From assembly GCA_017459665.1 (NCBI GenBank), contig JAFUCN010000002.1, forward strand, positions 1 through 58,089: a DNA stretch of 58,089 bases, given 5' to 3'. Positions 17,194 to 27,215 of this stretch are shown one piece after another. The translations under genes and the position numbers were made by a program. Position 1 is the stretch's first letter. Each line of letters starts with the position of its first letter. The stretch comes from Methanobrevibacter sp. (lineage in GTDB: Archaea > Methanobacteriota > Methanobacteria > Methanobacteriales > Methanobacteriaceae). Below the pieces are notes generated by a model that had not been told where the DNA came from, ran no database searches, and was given only the letters and a program-made list of their open reading frames with translations.

Positions 17194-17673
17194 ATGAGCA
17201 AAAACAATAAATCTGAACTTAAAATTAAAGCTATTGAAAACGGTACTGTGATTGACCACATTACAGCAAATAAAGCTTTACACATTCTTAAGATTTTAGA
17301 ACTTCCTGATGCTGAAACAAGAAACGTTACTGTAGCAATGAATGTTTCATCTGGCGAAATCGGTAGAAAAGATATTGTGAAAATTGAAAACAGGGAATTG
17401 GACCATGAAGAGCTTAATCAGGTCGCATTAATCGCTCCAAAAGCTACAATCAACATTATCAGAAACTATGAACCTGTTAAAAAGGATAAAATTATTCTAC
17501 CGGATAAAATTTCATCAATTATCAAGTGTACAAATCCAAAATGCATCACAAATTATGAGAATGAACCGATTACTCCACTTTTTAATGTAATCAACAAATA
17601 TCCACCAGTTGTAAGATGCCACTATTGTGAAAAATTAATTAAAACAGAAGATATCGATAAGCAATTCGAATAA
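17194..17673 (+). CDS. pyrI: Aspartate carbamoyltransferase regulatory chain
   Basis: A 159-residue PyrI. The N-terminal nucleotide-binding domain contains [19 protein letters not shown]; the C-terminal zinc domain has Cys112, 117, 142 and 145 (CTNPKC and CHYC). It binds the catalytic chain PyrB and conveys allosteric control in pyrimidine synthesis. pyrB is not in the window. The gene converges with the following reverse-strand gene, with only four bases between them. Confidence 0.95.
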   Translation: MSKNNKSELKIKAIENGTVIDHITANKALHILKILELPDAETRNVTVAMNVSSGEIGRKDIVKIENRELDHEELNQVALIAPKATINIIRNYEPVKKDKIILPDKISSIIKCTNPKCITNYENEPITPLFNVINKYPPVVRCHYCEKLIKTEDIDKQFE

Positions 17674-17677
17674 TCTT

Positions 17678-18883
17678 CTATTTACTTTTTATATAATCCG
17701 CCAATCTCTTCGATAGTGCAAGTATTGTTAATATCGGAGGCTTTCCAGGAGATATCGGAAGCACACTTGCATCACAGACATAAAGATTGGATATTTCTGT
17801 TTCCAGATTATAATCTACTATTTTTCCGATTGGTGCTGTTCCGCCAGGATGTGCTCCTCTGTAAACTGTTGAACCTATTGTTTTTGGGTCAACTCCTGCC
17901 TTTTCAAGCACTGCTCCTGCAGTAGCAACACCTTCAGCCAAGTATCTGATGTCCTGAATGGTGTTTGTTTTTATGACATTACCGTCACTGTAGACGTATC
18001 CTTTTGCATCATCAGGAGTTTTAACCATGATACTTAATATATCCCCATCATTTACTCCATCACCGATATTTTGGCCAATGAATGATGAAAAATGAGGAGA
18101 CAGTACAAAGTTCTTACCAATGATTAACCCCGCCATCTGGACTTCAGTGTTGAAATTAATATCTTTCAGATATCCTCCAACGGTGACAAAAGGATCAAAA
18201 AATATTTCTTCACCGACTTCATCGATTCCGGAATTTCTCAAAATCATTGTTGAACCGATTGCACCTGCAGACAATACAACTGTATCAGATTCAATGATTT
18301 CTTCTTTCTGGTCTTTTACATATCTAACACCGCAGGCTTTTCCATCTTCAGATAGGATTTCTATAACCTCCGCATCACATATTAATTCAGCACCATATTC
18401 GACTGCCTCATCAGCAAAGTCCTTACCGGACCATTTGGCATTGACAGGACATCCAAACGCACACATTCCACATTGAATACAGTCATCTTCGCGTATTGCC
18501 TTTGGCATTTTCATTGTCTCAAGCCCTAATTCGTGGCCTGCATCAAGAAAAAGCTGTGTTCCTTTACCTATATGAGAATCATCCAATTGATGAACGCCAA
18601 CCAGCTCTTCAACATATTCATAAGCATCCGTCAGGTCAACACCATAATCAAGCAACTCCCCATCCAATGCCCTGACCATATTTGACATGGACACGATTGT
18701 TGCCCCACCAATACAAGTAGTGGTTAACAAATCAACATCATCAGAGTAAGCATCATAATAGTTGAATGCCTCTTTTGAATCTATATAAGGTCCTTTTTCT
18801 AAAATTGTAACTTTTTTACCATCTTTTGCAAGTTCACGAGCCAATAATGCGCCACCTGCGCCAGTACCTATAACAATTACCAT
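17678..18883 (-). CDS. GMC-like FAD oxidoreductase with 4Fe-4S motif
   Basis: A 401-residue flavoprotein. The FAD loop GTGAGGALLARELAKDGKKV is at residues 6-25, a ferredoxin-like CIQCGMCAFGC has Cys135, 138, 141 and 145, and the GMC C-terminal segment GAHPGGTAPIG...YVCDASVLPISPGKPPILTILALS closes the protein. It is shorter than most GMC enzymes. The family oxidises alcohols or related groups; the added Fe-S site suggests electron transfer to ferredoxin. The substrate is unknown. GGTGATTGA precedes the ATG. Confidence 0.85.
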   Translation of the reverse strand: MVIVIGTGAGGALLARELAKDGKKVTILEKGPYIDSKEAFNYYDAYSDDVDLLTTTCIGGATIVSMSNMVRALDGELLDYGVDLTDAYEYVEELVGVHQLDDSHIGKGTQLFLDAGHELGLETMKMPKAIREDDCIQCGMCAFGCPVNAKWSGKDFADEAVEYGAELICDAEVIEILSEDGKACGVRYVKDQKEEIIESDTVVLSAGAIGSTMILRNSGIDEVGEEIFFDPFVTVGGYLKDINFNTEVQMAGLIIGKNFVLSPHFSSFIGQNIGDGVNDGDILSIMVKTPDDAKGYVYSDGNVIKTNTIQDIRYLAEGVATAGAVLEKAGVDPKTIGSTVYRGAHPGGTAPIGKIVDYNLETEISNLYVCDASVLPISPGKPPILTILALSKRLADYIKSK

Positions 18884-18908
18884 TCAATCACCGAAGTTAT
18901 AATAATAT

Positions 18909-18926
18909 ATCAATTGTTATATTGAT
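18909..18926. promoter_or_regulatory. Inverted repeat between divergent GMC-like and TldD-like genes
   Basis: ATCAAT-TGTTAT-ATTGAT forms a 6-base dyad in the shared promoter region. It could be an operator for either gene. The region is AT-rich, so chance is possible. Confidence 0.25.
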
Positions 18927-19000
18927 TATCATATTATAAAAAACTTTTATGTAATATGTTATCTAAAATTAATAATAGATTAATCTTATTGCGTGATAAA

Positions 19001-20371
19001 ATGGAAGAATACATTGATTTATTCGAAAAAGTTATTGCAAAAACCAGCCCTAAAGTAGATTACATAGATATCAGAACCGGAATGGGTGAAAACACTTCCA
19101 TATTAATGAAAGATGGAAATGTAGATGAAATCAATACTGGAATGAGCTTAGGAGCAAGAATAAGAGTATTAAACAATGGAGCATGGGGTTTTGCATACAC
19201 AACAGACTTATCAAAAATTAATGAAGTAACCGAAACAGCAATCAAATTCTCAAACTCACTTAAAGGAGACGTGACATTAAGTGAAAGCGAAATTATCAAA
19301 GATAAAATTGCCATCGATGTCAAAATACCTTTTAAAGACGTTTCAATCGAAGAGAAAAAGGACATCATGAAAGAGGCAAATGATGCTGCAACAATCGAAA
19401 AGGTCAACAGTACAACAACCAGTTACGTTGACAGCGAAGTTGACGAATTGTTTATGAACAGCGAAGGAAGCCAAATCGAAGTCAAAACATCAAGAGTTAG
19501 AATGGCTTTAAATGCCTCTGCAACTGATGGAGAAATTATTCAATTCGGACATGGAAGCTTAGGTGGAGTCAAAGGATTTGAACTGATTAAAAATGCAGAT
19601 ATTGAAGAGTTCGGAAGAAATATTGGAGATAAAGCTGTAAGACTGCTTGAAGCAAAACCAGCACCTTCAGGACAATTTCCAGTAATTGCTGATCCGGAAC
19701 TTACAGGAGTATTAATCCATGAAGCATTAGGCCATGCGGTTGAAGGTGATTTGATTTTACAAAACGATTCCATCCTAAAAGATAAAATCGGCACACAAAT
19801 TGCTTCAGATATTGTGAATATCTTTGATGATGCGAGTCTAAGGGAAGGTTTCGGATATTACCCTTATGATGTGGAAGGAGTCAAAACCAAACCAAATCAG
19901 CTAGTCAAAGACGGCAAACTAATATCCCTTTTAAACTCAAGAGAAACAGCATCAAAACTGAACATGAAATCCTCTGGAAATGCAAGATCAATAATAGCAG
20001 ACCAGCCTATTGTCAGAATGAGTAACACTTACATACAACCTGGTGAAAATAGCTTTGAGGAACTGTTTGAAGATATCTCAGATGGAATCTATCTTAAAGG
20101 CTCAAGAGGGGGCCAAGTAGATACTGGAAAAGGAATTTTCCAATTCAATGCTGCTGAAGGTTACCTAATAAAAGATGGTGAGATAACAACACCACTAAGA
20201 GATGTTTCACTTTCAGGAAATATCCTTGAAACATTGAAAAATATTGATGCTATTGGAAATGATTTTAAATTAAGCGTTGGATTCTGTGGAAAAGACGGAC
20301 AGACCGCTCCAGTAGGTGACGGAGGACCCCACACAAGAATTCAGAATGCATTAGTCGGAGGCATGGGATGA
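19001..20371 (+). CDS. TldD/PmbA-family metallopeptidase
   Basis: A 456-residue TldD-like protein. The zinc site HEALGH is at residues 240-245, within the typical [13 protein letters not shown]. The C-terminal part has [24 protein letters not shown] and [14 protein letters not shown], also typical. In bacteria TldD and TldE form a heterodimeric protease that processes small peptides; here no TldE partner is adjacent. The start at 19001 is chosen because residues before it do not match the family and a GTGATAAA site precedes the ATG. The stop overlaps the next start (ATGATG at 20368). Confidence 0.92.
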   Translation: MEEYIDLFEKVIAKTSPKVDYIDIRTGMGENTSILMKDGNVDEINTGMSLGARIRVLNNGAWGFAYTTDLSKINEVTETAIKFSNSLKGDVTLSESEIIKDKIAIDVKIPFKDVSIEEKKDIMKEANDAATIEKVNSTTTSYVDSEVDELFMNSEGSQIEVKTSRVRMALNASATDGEIIQFGHGSLGGVKGFELIKNADIEEFGRNIGDKAVRLLEAKPAPSGQFPVIADPELTGVLIHEALGHAVEGDLILQNDSILKDKIGTQIASDIVNIFDDASLREGFGYYPYDVEGVKTKPNQLVKDGKLISLLNSRETASKLNMKSSGNARSIIADQPIVRMSNTYIQPGENSFEELFEDISDGIYLKGSRGGQVDTGKGIFQFNAAEGYLIKDGEITTPLRDVSLSGNILETLKNIDAIGNDFKLSVGFCGKDGQTAPVGDGGPHTRIQNALVGGMG

Positions 20372-20928
20372 TGATAAGTGATAGAGCTGGAAATTACTTA
20401 CTAAAATTAGCTAAGGATTCCATTAAATATTATTTGGATAATGGAGAAAAAATGCAAAAACCTGACGATTATCCTATCGAATTGGATGAAAACCTAGGAG
20501 TTTTCGTCACATTGAACAAGAATTTCCGCCTAAGAGGATGTATAGGATATCCCGAACCGGTAATGCCTGCAATCGATGCAACAATGGAAGCTGCATTGTC
20601 AGCAGCAATAAACGACCCAAGATTTCCAGAAGTCAGCATAAGCGAGTTTGATGACTTGGATTTTGAAGTTACCGTTTTGACAAAGCCCGAAATGATTGTA
20701 GTGGCGCATCCGGACCAATACAAAGAGGAAATTGAAATCGGCCGTGACGGATTGATTATTCAAAAAGGATTTGCAAAAGGACTGCTGCTTCCACAAGTTG
20801 CAACAGAAAATCATTTTGATATAGAAGAGTTTTTAGAAAATACATGCATGAAAGCTGGAATCAGTGCAGACAGCTGGATGGATGAAAGCTGTGACGTGTA
20901 CAAATTCCAAGGACAAATTTTTAAGTAG
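20368..20928 (+). CDS. AMMECR1-domain protein
   Basis: A 186-residue AMMECR1 protein. Diagnostic segments are [22 protein letters not shown] near residue 45 with the conserved LRGCIG, and [18 protein letters not shown] near 130. The biochemical function is unknown, though genomic association with radical SAM and MEMO proteins is known in other organisms. It overlaps the TldD-like gene by four bases and is followed at once by the GTPase gene, suggesting one operon. Confidence 0.92.
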   Translation: MMISDRAGNYLLKLAKDSIKYYLDNGEKMQKPDDYPIELDENLGVFVTLNKNFRLRGCIGYPEPVMPAIDATMEAALSAAINDPRFPEVSISEFDDLDFEVTVLTKPEMIVVAHPDQYKEEIEIGRDGLIIQKGFAKGLLLPQVATENHFDIEEFLENTCMKAGISADSWMDESCDVYKFQGQIFK

Positions 20929-20936
20929 TGATAACA

Positions 20937-21962
20937 ATGATGATTCCCACAATACCTACTCCTGAAGAATTGCTTGACAAAGGATTCAGCAGAGGTAAAA
21001 AACAGGCCGACCTCATTAGAAGTCAAAAAATACCAAAACATTTGAAAGGAAAAAGAATTGAAGAGAGAAGAGTAGTTACCTCATGTCAAGTTATTAAAGA
21101 TAAACTGAAATCAATTTTGGACGCTGTTCCTGAAATTGAAAGCATGCATCCGTTTTATCAGGACTACATCGACATTACAGTTGGTGTGGATGATATGAAA
21201 CAGGCATTGGGTGCGCTTAATTGGGCTTATGGAATTATAACCCAACTTGAAAAGGAATATGGTGCAAAAATCAGGAAAAATCCATCTGAAAAAGCAACTG
21301 CAATCCAAAAGCAGGCTTACGGAAGAATAGCTTCAGTTGTAAATAAAATCAAAAAGGATTTGGACTTTTTGGACTTTGCAAAACAGAACCTCAGGAATAT
21401 GCCGACAATCGATTTTGATGCAAAAACCATTGTAATTGCCGGTTTTCCAAATGTAGGTAAATCAACACTTTTACGTCAAATCTCAGGAGCAGACCCTCAG
21501 GTTGCAAACTATCCGTTTACAACAAAAGGTATTCAGATAGGCCACCTAGAAAGACACTGGCAAAGTGTGCAGATTATTGACACCCCCGGACTTTTGGACA
21601 GACCTGTTTTAGAGATGAATGATATTGAAATGAATGCGATTGTTGCTTTAGAGCACCTGGCAGATGCAATACTCTTTATTTTTGATGCATCTGAAACCTG
21701 CGGATTCCATCTTGACAATCAGTACAATCTCTTAAAACAGATTGAAAAGATCTTTTCTGACATCCCAGTTTTCTATTTATTCAATAAAATGGATTTAATC
21801 GAAGATGAAGAATACCTTAACGAATATGTGGATGACATTGACAGATCCATTTTCATTTCCGCCATTGAAGGAGAAGGCGTTGATGAAATAAATAAGGTCA
21901 TCGATTCAATCAAAAAAATAGACAGGACAATTGAAGAAGAAGACGATGACGAATATTATTAA
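20937..21962 (+). CDS. NOG1-type OBG-family GTPase
   Basis: A 341-residue archaeal NOG1-like GTPase. The helical N-terminus ends near 150; then G1 GFPNVGKST near residue 169, G3 [10 protein letters not shown]4 NKMDL and an acidic C-terminus. NOG1 acts in assembly of the large ribosomal subunit in eukaryotes; the archaeal role is inferred. The ATG at 20937 or 20940 is likely; a GTG at 20928 overlaps the previous stop. It is shorter than eukaryotic NOG1, as usual in archaea. Confidence 0.92.
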   Translation: MMIPTIPTPEELLDKGFSRGKKQADLIRSQKIPKHLKGKRIEERRVVTSCQVIKDKLKSILDAVPEIESMHPFYQDYIDITVGVDDMKQALGALNWAYGIITQLEKEYGAKIRKNPSEKATAIQKQAYGRIASVVNKIKKDLDFLDFAKQNLRNMPTIDFDAKTIVIAGFPNVGKSTLLRQISGADPQVANYPFTTKGIQIGHLERHWQSVQIIDTPGLLDRPVLEMNDIEMNAIVALEHLADAILFIFDASETCGFHLDNQYNLLKQIEKIFSDIPVFYLFNKMDLIEDEEYLNEYVDDIDRSIFISAIEGEGVDEINKVIDSIKKIDRTIEEEDDDEYY

Positions 21963-21971
21963 AAATAGTTT

Positions 21972-21993
21972 GTTGATAGTAACTACTGTCAAC
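21972..21993. terminator. Hairpin between convergent genes
   Basis: GTTGATAGTA and TACTGTCAAC form a 10-base stem with one mismatch and a two-base loop, between the ends of the GTPase and flavoprotein genes. It is followed by short T runs on each strand. Confidence 0.4.
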
Positions 21994-22003
21994 CAATTTA
22001 ATT

Positions 22004-22624
22004 TTAAATGAAGTTTGTAAATGTAATCTCTTCATATTCCGGTTTTTCAATGCCGGATTCTTCTGCTGCCTTTTTAGAGTTTAAAAGATAAGCAAAGTTT
22101 TTAGCAAGTGTCCTCATTGTCTGAAGACCTTCCAAGTCTTTTTCAACATCTTCTGCAGTGTAACCATGTACCTGATTCCAGTATTGTGAGCTGACTACAT
22201 GCATGTTGGACATGAGGAAATACTGATTCAATCTTTCAAATGCACCAGAAGCACCACCACGTCTGCATGATACCACAGAAGCAGCTAGCTTGCCTGTGAT
22301 TTTTGACTTGTCGATACTGAAGATGAACCTGTCCATAAATGAAGTCAATCTGCCGTTTGCACCACCATAGTAAACCGGTGAGCCTATAATGATTCCGTCA
22401 AATTCATCGAATCTTTCTGCAGTTTCATTTACCAAATCATCATAAACACATTTTCCATGGAACTGACATCCCATACAGGCAACACAATCCTGCATAGGCT
22501 GTTTACCCAACCACAAGATTTCACTTTCAATGCCATTATTTTCGAGCTCAACACTGACTTCTTCAAGTGCACGATTAACGCAACCTTCTTCGTTTGGACT
22601 TCCATTAACAAGCAATATTTTCAT
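22004..22624 (-). CDS. Flavodoxin-fold NAD(P)H reductase with Cys motif
   Basis: A 206-residue FMN reductase-like flavoprotein. The FMN loop is VNGSPNEEGCVNRAL at the N-terminus, then a Cys cluster DCVACMGCQFHGKC around 45-60, and the second FMN loop GSPVYYGGANGRLTSF near 80. The Cys pattern recalls iron-sulfur flavoproteins (Isf) of methanogens, but has its own spacing. Isf-like proteins reduce O2 or peroxide in anaerobes; that role here is inferred. GGTGATGGC precedes the ATG. Confidence 0.85.
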   Translation of the reverse strand: MKILLVNGSPNEEGCVNRALEEVSVELENNGIESEILWLGKQPMQDCVACMGCQFHGKCVYDDLVNETAERFDEFDGIIIGSPVYYGGANGRLTSFMDRFIFSIDKSKITGKLAASVVSCRRGGASGAFERLNQYFLMSNMHVVSSQYWNQVHGYTAEDVEKDLEGLQTMRTLAKNFAYLLNSKKAAEESGIEKPEYEEITFTNFI

Positions 22625-22705
22625 GCCATCACCAAATTTTAGATTTATCTTTAATATTAATTAGTTTTTTTAAATGTTTCAACCACCAACATTTGAAATT
22701 TCCAA

Positions 22706-23386
22706 TTAATCCTTAAGTTCTTTTGCTTTTTGAACTAGCCTTTTACCCAGTTCATAGGCATTTTGCAGGTCTTTAGGAAACTGCTCATCCCTTTGTTTGG
22801 ATCTGGCTTCTTGTAATCCTTCAATCAAATCGTATTTTGAATAATCCTTAAACTGGTATGTGAAATGTGAGAATAATGTTTCATTATATCCATAGATTGA
22901 TTCGAGGAAATGTCTGTTAACATCAAGAGCAGGTTTAAACGCCTCAGCACTTTTTTCATCGGCGCCAGAGGTATAAATCATTGCAGTCGGAACAGTTTTA
23001 TCAAGCAAACTCATGTCCGCTTCCCCTGTTTTCTCATTGACTTTTGGATTGTATGACAATACAGGAAACATCATACGTTCCATGAATGATTTCAGCACAC
23101 CTGTTGTAAAATAGAAATAGACTGGACTTCCCATTACAATTACATCCGCATTCAGTGCTTTTTCAAGTATTGGAGTTATTTCATCCTTAATGGCGCATAA
23201 TCCATTTGTTTTTGCATTTTTAAGTTTGCATGCAAAACAACTATTACATCCTTTAAAATCATAATCATAGAGATTTATCAATTCTACATCACAGCCAGCA
23301 TCACTGGCTCCTTCCATTGCTTTTTCAAGCATCTGATATGTGCTCCATTTTTTACGAGGACCACCATTAACAAATAACGCTTTCAT
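22706..23386 (-). CDS. Flavodoxin-fold NAD(P)H reductase
   Basis: A 226-residue flavoprotein with FMN loop VNGGPRKKWSTYQML, a Cys segment GCNSCFACKLK near residue 47, and second FMN loop GSPVYFYFTTGVLKSFMERMMF near 86. It is similar along its length to the gene at 51572-52234 (YDYDFKGC, CFAC, FPKDL..AYELG), so these are dispersed paralogues. It lies in tandem with another flavoprotein gene, about 80 bases apart. Electron donor and acceptor are not known. Confidence 0.85.
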   Translation of the reverse strand: MKALFVNGGPRKKWSTYQMLEKAMEGASDAGCDVELINLYDYDFKGCNSCFACKLKNAKTNGLCAIKDEITPILEKALNADVIVMGSPVYFYFTTGVLKSFMERMMFPVLSYNPKVNEKTGEADMSLLDKTVPTAMIYTSGADEKSAEAFKPALDVNRHFLESIYGYNETLFSHFTYQFKDYSKYDLIEGLQEARSKQRDEQFPKDLQNAYELGKRLVQKAKELKD

Positions 23387-23442
23387 AATACTAATCCCTT
23401 AAAATCAACCATATCATTTTTCTACATTAACCGAGACAACAT

Positions 23443-23895
23443 TCATGCCAGACCGTTACCGACAATTTCCTGATTGATGAACTTGACATTTTTTACCAGA
23501 TATACTGTTGGAAGTTCATCGCCCAAGTCATGATTTTCAATTACTTCTGCATCGAAATAATTGTAGATGTAGACATCGGTAATTCCAGGGTCTTCCGGAA
23601 TCTTTCCAGCATTGGAACTGTCCATTATAACCATACAGTCATCACTCATGAAAACCTTCTGGTCTCCCAAATCTTCCATCCATTTTAGAGTATCTGCATC
23701 ATATCCTTCAAAATACGGCAATGTCTTAATGCTTTTTATAACCTCGCTTAAATCGGAAGGTCCTGAAGAAACATTAAATGACAATGTTTCACCTGAATTA
23801 TTTATTGCATCAGGATTTTCATCCAAGTAGGCAACAGCAACTGCAAATAATGCAACAAGCACTATAACAATTGGAATTAACCATTTATTATCCAT
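23443..23895 (-). CDS. Membrane-anchored or secreted hypothetical protein
   Basis: A 150-residue protein starting MDNKWLIPIVIVLVALFAVAVAYL, a single N-terminal helix that is a signal anchor, followed by an extracellular-type soluble domain without known motif (contains KWMEDLGDQKVFMSDDCMVIMD). The ATG at 23895 is chosen because GGTGATTAAT precedes it. It is likely on the outside of the cell membrane. No family recognised. Confidence 0.7.
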   Translation of the reverse strand: MDNKWLIPIVIVLVALFAVAVAYLDENPDAINNSGETLSFNVSSGPSDLSEVIKSIKTLPYFEGYDADTLKWMEDLGDQKVFMSDDCMVIMDSSNAGKIPEDPGITDVYIYNYFDAEVIENHDLGDELPTVYLVKNVKFINQEIVGNGLA

Positions 23896-23964
23896 ATTAA
23901 TCACCATTAATTAATAATATGCATTCAACTGGATTCAAAGTAGAAATTACATTATAAGTGTCTT

Positions 23965-24384
23965 TCAATCAACCAGATTATCTATTTTATCAAAAAGTTC
24001 TCTGTAGTCTTTATAGAGACCCTTGAACTCATCATTATTTCTTGACATTAAAACTAATTTCAGCTGTTTGTCATCTTCAATTATTTTCGCCTGACCATTA
24101 TCATTATCCACAATCAATGATTTAATCTCATTATATGCATCTTCAGTCAGATTATGTCTTCTGAGATGATTCAATACGTCCATCGCATGAATAAGGCCGT
24201 TATCAGGTCTGTCAATACATGAAGACAGTTTGATTTTAGTAATCATATAATATGGTGCTTCTATTTTGTCACGGCGAAGCACAATTAAAATTTTTGACAT
24301 CACATGATCATCACCGCAGTTTTCATTAATGAATCGGATTAACTGAAACTGTTTTAAATTTGCATCATTATTCATGAAAGTCAT
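23965..24384 (-). CDS. Hypothetical soluble protein
   Basis: A 139-residue mainly helical protein without membrane segment or known motif. Segments such as NCGDDHVMSKILIVLRRDKIEAPYYMITK and LRRHNLTEDAYNEIKSL are seen. AAAGGGAAT lies upstream as ribosome site; the ATG at 24384 or another three codons later may be used. It follows the direction of the neighbouring genes but has about 70 bases of spacing. Function unknown. Confidence 0.6.
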   Translation of the reverse strand: MTFMNNDANLKQFQLIRFINENCGDDHVMSKILIVLRRDKIEAPYYMITKIKLSSCIDRPDNGLIHAMDVLNHLRRHNLTEDAYNEIKSLIVDNDNGQAKIIEDDKQLKLVLMSRNNDEFKGLYKDYRELFDKIDNLVD

Positions 24385-24494
24385 GATAATATATTCCCTT
24401 TAGAAATATTTAAGTTTAGTGCAAAATAAGGTTAATTAGTAATTTCCAACATTCCCTTATAAGAAAGACTCAAAAAAAGTAGCTATTAATTAAA

Positions 24495-24647
24495 TTACAT
24501 CAATATTACAAGGATTAATCCAATTATAGCAAAGATAAAGGGAATACCACAACAATTATCATTATAGTTATTTGATGGTTTGGTAGTTCTTTCCCTATCA
24601 TGTTCATCATAGATTACCCCGTATGCATCATCATTCCATTCATCCAT
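24495..24647 (-). CDS. Small membrane-anchored protein (50 residues)
   Basis: A 50-residue protein preceded by GAGGAGATAATT and an ATG at 24645-24647. It begins with an acidic soluble part (MDEWNDDAYGVIYDEHDRER) and ends with a hydrophobic C-terminal helix (IPFIFAIIGLILVILM) after CCG. A strong ribosome site, normal codon use and the helix support it as a true gene. It is a tail-anchored small protein of unknown role. The rest of 24385-24852 holds only promoter elements. Confidence 0.6.
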   Translation of the reverse strand: MDEWNDDAYGVIYDEHDRERTTKPSNNYNDNCCGIPFIFAIIGLILVILM

Positions 24648-24764
24648 AATTATCTCCTCAAAACTAATCGTTTTACAGTAATGATTATCTTCTAAAAATT
24701 ATTTAATCATTACTTTCCTATCTTTTCCAAAAGAATCTAATTTGCAAATTGCAACAAATTTTTA

Positions 24765-24815
24765 GTAACCTAAAGTAACAAAAATAGAAAAGTATTTATA
24801 GTAACAAAATGTAAC
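24765..24815 (+). promoter_or_regulatory. Direct repeats flanking the Hsp20 TATA box
   Basis: GTAAC occurs at 24765-24769 and 24775-24779, then at 24801-24805 and 24811-24815, each pair with a period of ten bases (one helical turn). The pairs flank AAAAGTATTTATA (TATA box, about 24788-24800). This is a candidate operator for stress control of the Hsp20 gene. GTAACAAAATG recurs upstream of hemC. Confidence 0.5.
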
Positions 24816-24861
24816 TAATACATACTTATAGAAAATTCATCTATAAAGGAGTGTGAAAAAT

Positions 24862-25455
24862 ATGGTAGATTCTGAAACCATTGAAGCAAAAATTTCTGAT
24901 AAAAAAGAAGAATTTGAAGAAAAAGTAGATGAAAAAGTCGAAGAAGGAAAAGAAAAATTCGATGAGAAAAAAGAAAAATACGAAGAAAGAAAAGAAAAAG
25001 GAAAAAATATTGCTGATAATGTAATTAACGATTTATACAAAACCATTGATGAAGTCAAAGACAACATCAAAAACATGCAGAAATCTGCTGATGAAAGATA
25101 TGCTAACTACAAAAAGTCTACCGTCCAAACATTAGACGTTGACCTTGTAGAAACCAAAGATATCTACTACATCAAAGCAGCAGTTCCAGGTGTTGAAAAA
25201 GAGGATGTATTAATCGAAGCTGGTGACAATGACATTACCATTGAAACCACATTCAAACCATACATTGAAGAATTCGCAGAAGATGAAGAAGCTGAAGCAA
25301 TCGTTTCAACCATCAAATCAGGAAGATGTGTCAAAACAATCAGATTTGAAAACAGCCTTGATTTAGAAAACATCACTGCAAAATTCTCAAACGGAATCGT
25401 TACTATAACCATTCCAAAACTAATCATACCAAAACATAAAATCAATGTGGAATAA
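24862..25455 (+). CDS. Small heat-shock protein (Hsp20/alpha-crystallin) with long charged N-terminus
   Basis: A 197-residue chaperone. Residues 1-80 are Lys/Glu-rich and predicted coiled coil (repeats of EEK and DEKK); residues about 90-197 form an alpha-crystallin domain with YYIKAAVPGVEKEDVLIEAG and the hydrophobic end segment ITIPKLIIPK. The long charged arm is unusual; archaeal Hsp20 arms are typically short. The ATG at 24862 is used because AAAGGAG lies about 11 bases upstream; the GTG at 24853 is too near to it. It would hold unfolded proteins in the cytoplasm. Confidence 0.9.
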   Translation: MVDSETIEAKISDKKEEFEEKVDEKVEEGKEKFDEKKEKYEERKEKGKNIADNVINDLYKTIDEVKDNIKNMQKSADERYANYKKSTVQTLDVDLVETKDIYYIKAAVPGVEKEDVLIEAGDNDITIETTFKPYIEEFAEDEEAEAIVSTIKSGRCVKTIRFENSLDLENITAKFSNGIVTITIPKLIIPKHKINVE

Positions 25456-25480
25456 ACTCCACATTTTATCCCTTTTTTTA
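25446..25480 (+). terminator. Hairpin and T-tract after the Hsp20 gene
   Basis: TGTGGA and TCCACA pair across ATAAAC (25446-25463), overlapping the stop codon, and a run of seven T follows at about 25473. This is a likely terminator. Confidence 0.55.
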
Positions 25481-25488
25481 AAAAATAG

Positions 25489-26499
25489 TTAATATCTTAC
25501 TTTACCAATGTGTCTTGTTGCACCAGGATCTTCACCATTGAAATGTGCCAAGTAGTATACAAACCATTCAAGCGGAATTACAAATATGAATGGAGACAAT
25601 AGCTTATCCACATCAGCATAATCCTTCAAGTCATAGATTATTGATTTTGCCTCAAGGTTTTTGCAAAAGTCAATAGCTTTTTGTGTAATTTCATCAGATT
25701 TCAAATCAGATGTTAAAAAGATTACTGGAACATCCTTTTCTGCCCTTTCAATTAAACCGTGCCTGAATTCTGCGGAATATTCTGGACATGCATGTTTGAT
25801 TGCACCTTCCATAAGCATGGTCATTGCCAGTTTATAAGAAAGACCGAAGTTCGGACCGCTTCCCAAACAATAGAAAATGTCCTCATCCTTAAACTCTTCA
25901 GCTAACTTTTTGTTTTCATCTTCAGTTATAACCAGCAGTTTTTCAAGCATTTTTGGCATTTCAGCCAATTGAGCCAATAGCTCTGATTTTTCTTCGTAAT
26001 CTGATGCCTTAAATAAGATTTGATATAAACATGCAAGTTGAGTAATGTAGGTTTTGGTACCTAAAATTGCAGTTTCTCTTTCACATCTTGTAATAATTGG
26101 AGTTTTTGCTTCTTTAATCATGGAACTTTCTGGTTCATTGGATATGGTCACAGTGTGTATCCCATATTCATTACATCTTCTTAGAGATGCAAGAGTATCT
26201 GCAGTTTCACCTGATTGAGAAGTAAAAATAGCTATGGAGTTTTCATCGTTTACCAGTTTCTTATTGTAGTAGAATTCATAACCTGTATAGACTTCTATGT
26301 TAAGATTAGTACTGGACATCCTTATTGCGTCCCTAACACTATAACATGTTGAAATAGAACTACCACAACCAATCAAATAGATTTTATCAACATCTGAAAT
26401 TAAATCTGATACTTCATCCATTTTCGGCATTTCACTTTCGAATGTCTTTTTAAGTGAATCCGGTTGTTCCATCATCTCGTCATACATCTTATATTTCAT
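25489..26499 (-). CDS. SIS-domain sugar-phosphate isomerase/deglycase
   Basis: A 336-residue protein with two SIS domains, like the isomerase half of GlmS or the FrlB/AgaS group. Seen: [18 protein letters not shown] near residue 40, the sugar-phosphate loop [18 protein letters not shown] near 95, [21 protein letters not shown] near 215, and a C-terminal HIGKVRY. It lacks the glutaminase half. It could isomerise or deaminate an amino-sugar phosphate; the substrate is not determined. AGGAG lies about 8 bases before the ATG. Confidence 0.85.
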   Translation of the reverse strand: MKYKMYDEMMEQPDSLKKTFESEMPKMDEVSDLISDVDKIYLIGCGSSISTCYSVRDAIRMSSTNLNIEVYTGYEFYYNKKLVNDENSIAIFTSQSGETADTLASLRRCNEYGIHTVTISNEPESSMIKEAKTPIITRCERETAILGTKTYITQLACLYQILFKASDYEEKSELLAQLAEMPKMLEKLLVITEDENKKLAEEFKDEDIFYCLGSGPNFGLSYKLAMTMLMEGAIKHACPEYSAEFRHGLIERAEKDVPVIFLTSDLKSDEITQKAIDFCKNLEAKSIIYDLKDYADVDKLLSPFIFVIPLEWFVYYLAHFNGEDPGATRHIGKVRY

Positions 26500-26588
26500 A
26501 GCTAAAACTCCTAAAATTAATAAATAATATTAATATATTGTTAATAGATATATAAAAATGTTTTTTACAAAATATTAAAAATGATAAT

Positions 26589-27215
26589 ATGGAAATAGAT
26601 TTGAATTCAGTTGGAATGGAAAAAGGAAAACAATATGAGACAATTATAACCACCAAAAATTGTGACAATGTTCAAAATGCCGCACCAATTGGTGTAATTT
26701 GCTCCGGAAAAGATAAGATTTTATGCCGTATTTTCAAAGGTGGAAAAACTTTGGATAATATATTAACCCAAAAGGAGTTTGTTGTAAACATTACCCATGA
26801 CCCAGAGTTATTTATGCTTTCAACACTTGGAAACCTTCCAAAAGATTATTTCAACTCAGATAACTCAATTAAAGACATCGATGCTTATTTTAAATGCGAA
26901 GTTGTTTCTTTTAAGGAAGCGGTCAAACAAAGCGATCCCATCAAAAAGAAAGGAGAAGCCATTGTTATTAAATCAGAAGTAACAGAATTAGTTATAAATA
27001 CTGATATTAAAGCGTTTAATCGTGGCTTTGGATATGTTATCGAATCCCTTTCAAACTATTCCCGTTTTGATTTGGTCGGAGAAGATAAAAAACAGGAATA
27101 CATTAAAACATTTAGAGAAGCAAACAGAATCGTTAGAAAAATAGGATATAAAGAAGATATTGCATCAATGAATGCAATCAAAAATAAAATAAGAGAAAAA
27201 GGATATGATGTTTAA
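26589..27215 (+). CDS. DUF447-family (flavin-reductase-like) protein
   Basis: A 208-residue protein of the archaeal DUF447 family, with a split-barrel FMN-binding fold. Seen: [23 protein letters not shown] near the N-terminus and [22 protein letters not shown]. The C-terminal helices contain [12 protein letters not shown]. The family's biochemical role is unknown. It converges with adenine deaminase, overlapping by four bases at the ends. Confidence 0.8.
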   Translation: MEIDLNSVGMEKGKQYETIITTKNCDNVQNAAPIGVICSGKDKILCRIFKGGKTLDNILTQKEFVVNITHDPELFMLSTLGNLPKDYFNSDNSIKDIDAYFKCEVVSFKEAVKQSDPIKKKGEAIVIKSEVTELVINTDIKAFNRGFGYVIESLSNYSRFDLVGEDKKQEYIKTFREANRIVRKIGYKEDIASMNAIKNKIREKGYDV

